From a virus: DNA of 39,214 nucleotides. Shown piece by piece: positions 36,418 through 39,214 of this stretch. The DNA is taken from positions 1 to 39,214 of IMG/VR virus record IMGVR_UViG_3300031569_000017, one strand, 5' to 3'. Under the pieces are notes generated by a model. The model ran no database searches, was not told the DNA's origin, and saw only the letters and a list, made by a program, of their open reading frames with translations. A program made the position numbers and the translations under genes. Within the stretch, counting starts at the first letter, position 1. Each line of letters starts with the position of its first letter.

Positions 36418-38556
36418 CTATGATAAAGTTAATGCTAAATTTCTTCCTACTTCTAACCACTTAGCACCATTATATCTAAATGTAAATACATCTCCAAGAT
36501 TAGCTGTTGCTGTTAATGTGGGTGCTGTATCAGCTGTAAATTCGTATGCTGCGTTCCAAGTAATTGTTCTTGAGCCTGTTCCATCTTGAATAATAAGTAG
36601 AGATATAAATTGACCAGCAGCTATACCTGTTCCTGTAGGTAATGCTAAAGTTCTTGAGGCTCCTAAAGTTACTTTTGCGACTGGTGAATTAATAACATTC
36701 CATACAATAGTTGCTGCGTCTGTTAGTGTATCTTCCGTATTTAACATAGCACCTGAAACTGTTGTTAGGTTATTAGCATCTGCTGTAAATACTTTTGATG
36801 CAGCAGTAGTACCTAATGTTGCAAGATCAGAATAGTTTAATTCTGCAGCAGTTGAATCTACAGCAGCAAGTTTAGTAAAATCTGCTTGTACTAATCCAGA
36901 TACTCCATCAAGTAAGTTAAGTTCATCAGCAGTAGAACTAACAGCTGCTAATTTAGTAAAGTCAGCTTGAACCAAACCACTAACACCATCTAATAAATTT
37001 AGTTCTGTTGCAGTAGAAGTTACAGCTACATCTTCATTTATTTTAGGTGAAGTTAAAGTTTTGTTTGTAAGAGTTTGTGCAGTTGTTTTATCAACAGTTG
37101 TTGCTGTATCAATTGCTATTGTTCCAGAAGATGTAATTGCACCTCCAGATAAACCAGTACCAGCAGTTATAGAAGTTACTGTTCCAACATTTTGTGGAGT
37201 AATTGTTGTAAAAGTAATTGAGTCAGAACCTAATGATGCTGTGTTATTTGTAGTACATAAGAATATTTTATTATCATTAGCACTTCCTTGATTAACAACT
37301 ACCATTTGACCTGATAATTCAGCAATAGTATTAAATTGTGTATCTCTTGATGCTGCACCACTTGCTACTGCAGTATATAAACCATTTTCACTAGCTGTAC
37401 TTTGATCTTTTAATAAGACTCTATCTCCTGCAACAAGTGTAATACCATCAATAGTATCTCCAGCTTCAAGAGCTGATGAAATTGTTACATTGGCAGTTGA
37501 AGCACACTCTGCAATAATTCTAGTTCTTAATCCAGCAACTGCATCATCAACATAAGTTGTTGCTGCTTTTGCATCTATTTGTGTTTGAGCATTAGAGGAT
37601 AAAGTATTAATGTATTGAAATTCTGCACTTGTTACTGTACCATCTGCAATTTTAGTTGCATCTATTGCTGCACTTGAATTAATATCTGCATTAACAATTG
37701 AGTCATCTACAATTTTAGATGAGTTTACAGAACTAGCTGCTAAATGAGCAAGGTCTATACTTCCGTCAACATAATGTTCTGAATCTATTTGGTCGTCTGC
37801 TATTTTAGCACTTGTAATTTGGTCTGCTGCTATATGGGCTGTATCTATTGAACCATCAACATAATGCTCACTATCAATTTGATCATCAGCTATTTTTGCA
37901 CTTGTTACAGCATCAGCATTTATTTTAGCTGTAGTTACTGCACTTGTTCCAATTTTATCTGCTGTTACTTGTGCAGATGCTATATGTGCAGTATCTATAC
38001 TACCATCAGTATAATGTTCTGAGTCTATTGCATCATCTGCAATTTTAGCTGAAGTAATTGCATCAGCATTAATTTTTGCAGTAGTAACTGCACTATCAGC
38101 TAAGTTTACAGCTTCAATAACACCAATTGGTATTGAGCTATTTGTTTCAGTTAAAGCTCCAGTAAATACATTTGTAATAGCTTCATCAGATAAAGATCCT
38201 GAATCCCAAGATATTGTAACTGTTGTATTTGTAGAAAATGCTACTGCTGTAATTGAACCATAAATAGTTCCTGGTGTACTTGCAATAATTTTAACTCTAC
38301 GTCCAACATGATAAATAGCTGTTACATTAACTCCTGCTATTGTAAAACTTGTTCCTGATACGTAAGCTGGTGTATATGTACCTGTTCCATCTCCGTATTC
38401 AACCCATTGAGAGTCATTATACCATTCTCTTATTTCAGAGGCTAAACCTCTAAATGTATTATTAATATTAGAAGGTAACATACCTTCTGCTACACTTACT
38501 CCACCTACTGTAGTGTTGTTAGCTGCTGTTGTACTAAAGTCTTTTATTCCTGCCAT
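36418..38556 (-). CDS. Long tail fibre with decapeptide and 27-residue repeats
   Basis: A 712-aa fibre protein. Residues about 20-50 (SVAEGMLPSNINNTFRGLAS and EIREWYND) resemble the N-terminal tail-attachment end of marine podovirus fibres. Residues 155-294 are 14 tandem decapeptides (such as SAVTTAKINA, DAITSAKIAD, DAIDSEHYTD, GSIDTAHIAS), probably a trimeric beta helix or fibrous shaft. Further down, VTSITAGTGLSGGAITSSGT and a 27-residue repeat (ELNLLDGVSGLVQADFTKLA, twice at about 518-565) form another shaft section. The C-terminal 130 residues are beta-rich. GGAG overlaps the previous small gene. It probably binds the host surface together with the adhesins downstream. Confidence 0.8.
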   Translation of the reverse strand: MAGIKDFSTTAANNTTVGGVSVAEGMLPSNINNTFRGLASEIREWYNDSQWVEYGDGTGTYTPAYVSGTSFTIAGVNVTAIYHVGRRVKIIASTPGTIYGSITAVAFSTNTTVTISWDSGSLSDEAITNVFTGALTETNSSIPIGVIEAVNLADSAVTTAKINADAITSAKIADDAIDSEHYTDGSIDTAHIASAQVTADKIGTSAVTTAKINADAVTSAKIADDQIDSEHYVDGSIDTAHIAADQITSAKIADDQIDSEHYVDGSIDLAHLAASSVNSSKIVDDSIVNADINSSAAIDATKIADGTVTSAEFQYINTLSSNAQTQIDAKAATTYVDDAVAGLRTRIIAECASTANVTISSALEAGDTIDGITLVAGDRVLLKDQSTASENGLYTAVASGAASRDTQFNTIAELSGQMVVVNQGSANDNKIFLCTTNNTASLGSDSITFTTITPQNVGTVTSITAGTGLSGGAITSSGTIAIDTATTVDKTTAQTLTNKTLTSPKINEDVAVTSTATELNLLDGVSGLVQADFTKLAAVSSTADELNLLDGVSGLVQADFTKLAAVDSTAAELNYSDLATLGTTAASKVFTADANNLTTVSGAMLNTEDTLTDAATIVWNVINSPVAKVTLGASRTLALPTGTGIAAGQFISLLIIQDGTGSRTITWNAAYEFTADTAPTLTATANLGDVFTFRYNGAKWLEVGRNLALTLS

Positions 38557-38559
38557 ATT

Positions 38560-38709
38560 TTATTCTCCCATAAACCAAGCAAATGCTTTGTTGTTCTCTG
38601 TGTTTTTTTCATTAATTAACGTGTTAATTGCTTCTTCAATTTGTCTTTGAAAAAACTCTTGTGTTTCAAAACTATATCTAACATTGTCTATATCTGTTTT
38701 ATCTGTCAT
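38560..38709 (-). CDS. 49-aa small protein between tail tube and fibre genes
   Basis: The frame starts at the ATG at 38709 (one-base overlap with the tail tube stop) and its stop lies just before the fibre start. The product begins MTDKTDIDNVRYSFETQEFF and ends NNKAFAWFMGE, with a helical middle (FQRQIEEAINTLINEKNTEN). It contains the fibre gene ribosome site (GGAGAA) at its end. No family is recognised. Its place between tail genes suggests a tail or chaperone function. Confidence 0.55.
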   Translation of the reverse strand: MTDKTDIDNVRYSFETQEFFQRQIEEAINTLINEKNTENNKAFAWFMGE

Positions 38710-39214
38710 TATCTGTTACCTGATTGAACTGCTGTTATATCAATACCTTGACCATGATTAAACAATGTGCCACTTGGTACTTTAACATTAGCTCTAATGT
38801 ATCTTCCTGATTGTCTAACAGGATTTAAACCATTAGCATTCATAGTAGAAGAACTAGATTCTGTAGCTGTGTCTGCAAGTTTGTTTCTTGTTTTAATTGT
38901 TACACTTGCTTCTGCATCTACAATAGGTCTTACTCCTGTAATAGAAGCTCTACGTCCAGGAAAAGCTTCGAACTCTGATGTTTCTATTTCAGCTATATTT
39001 GCAGATCCTGAAAAGATTGCTGCTTTATAGTCTCCATCAATAGCTCCTAAAAACTTTTGTCCACCTGACCAAAAATCTGTATCTAATGCTATGTTAATAT
39101 TCTCTAGGTTAGTAGATATAATATCCATTAACTCTACAGTATAAGCTCCAACAAATTGGTTAAATATAAAACTAGCATCTGTTTCTGCTATAGACCATTT
39201 TTTAGTAGCATAGT
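38709..39214 (-). CDS. Tail tube protein, T7 gp12-like, C-terminal part
   Basis: This frame is the end of the gene that begins at 1107 and runs through base 1 to 39068. The unique 120 codons (39068-38709) include SGGQKFLGAIDGDYKAAIFS and close with FNHGQGIDITAVQSGNR. Bases 39069-39214 duplicate 1-146. In the duplicated part one codon differs: Ala (GCA) here and Glu (GAA) at the left end. It is beta-rich (RASITGVRPIVDAEASVTIK). Taken alone it looks truncated, but that is only the result of where the map was opened. Confidence 0.72.
   Translation of the reverse strand, partial: YATKKWSIAETDASFIFNQFVGAYTVELMDIISTNLENINIALDTDFWSGGQKFLGAIDGDYKAAIFSGSANIAEIETSEFEAFPGRRASITGVRPIVDAEASVTIKTRNKLADTATESSSSTMNANGLNPVRQSGRYIRANVKVPSGTLFNHGQGIDITAVQSGNR
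39069..39214. repeat. Terminal overlap, right copy (circular join)
   Basis: Same 146 bases as 1-146 with a single difference (G at 39088 against T at 20). The difference changes Glu to Ala in the tail tube protein. Because the repeat is inside a coding gene and carries a variant, it more likely reflects overlapping reads from a varied population than a true direct terminal repeat. Confidence 0.93.

Noticed and set aside
37675-38094. CRISPR-like repeat array
   Set aside because: The repeated units are contiguous 30-base coding blocks with no spacers and vary by codon; they encode the decapeptide shaft of the tail fibre.
39069-39214. Real direct terminal repeat of a T7-like phage
   Set aside because: The repeat is inside a coding frame, is only 146 bases and has a mismatch. 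T7-type terminal repeats are mostly non-coding and identical. Circular overlap explains it better.

Overview
The window is an essentially complete genome of a small, AT-rich tailed phage with a podovirus-type structural module. The first 146 bases (1-146) recur at the end (39069-39214) with one mismatch, and one tail gene reads in frame across that join. The sequence is therefore best read as a circular map of about 39,068 bp opened inside a tail gene. Many proteins belong to families I associate with marine phages (DUF7483 and decapeptide-repeat tail proteins, DUF6321, a SET-domain protein, a P22-type portal, a DUF5309/SU10-type capsid). The DUF6456-like regulator points to an alphaproteobacterial host. 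A pelagiphage-like (SAR11) podovirus is plausible, but this is inference. I see no integrase, tRNA, CRISPR array or insertion sequence, and no DNA or RNA polymerase, primase or helicase, so replication and transcription probably rely on the host.

Layout. A divergent control region (10456-10817) holds three strong inverted repeats. From it a late operon runs leftwards on the minus strand: small basic proteins, small and large terminase, portal, scaffold, major capsid, decoration-like proteins, head-tail adaptor and tail tube protein. It continues through the circle join into tail fibres and adhesins (38709-33000), internal or ejection proteins (33003-26009), then a lysis and secreted-protein cassette (26008-20904). 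The early region (10818-20815) runs rightwards on the plus strand. It encodes about 30 short, mostly unknown, often overlapping proteins, including an XRE-type HTH regulator, a Cas4/RecB-like PD-(D/E)XK nuclease, an SSB-like protein with an acidic tail ending in PF, and a MazG-like helical protein. A minus-strand island (16524-18196) interrupts it with a DUF6456-like regulator, a Ref/DUF968-like HNH nuclease and three unknown proteins.

The most striking unexplained signals are non-coding. Two stretches, 11609-11990 and 16274-16523, contain no convincing gene but are filled with nested complementary helices. These include a GAAA-capped stem, an 8-bp helix and an 11-bp helix that each enclose smaller hairpins, and G-U pairs that make sense on the plus strand. 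They are candidate phage structured RNAs. Similar perfect or near-perfect hairpins without a U tract lie after the capsid and decoration genes and between early genes, perhaps as mRNA-processing or 3'-stabilising elements.

Genes are packed with 1-base TAATG or 4-base ATGA overlaps, so translational coupling is likely throughout. Several short genes (34-59 aa) are added here from their Shine-Dalgarno sequences and tight fit between neighbours. Family names are given from memory of motifs and were not checked by a search.
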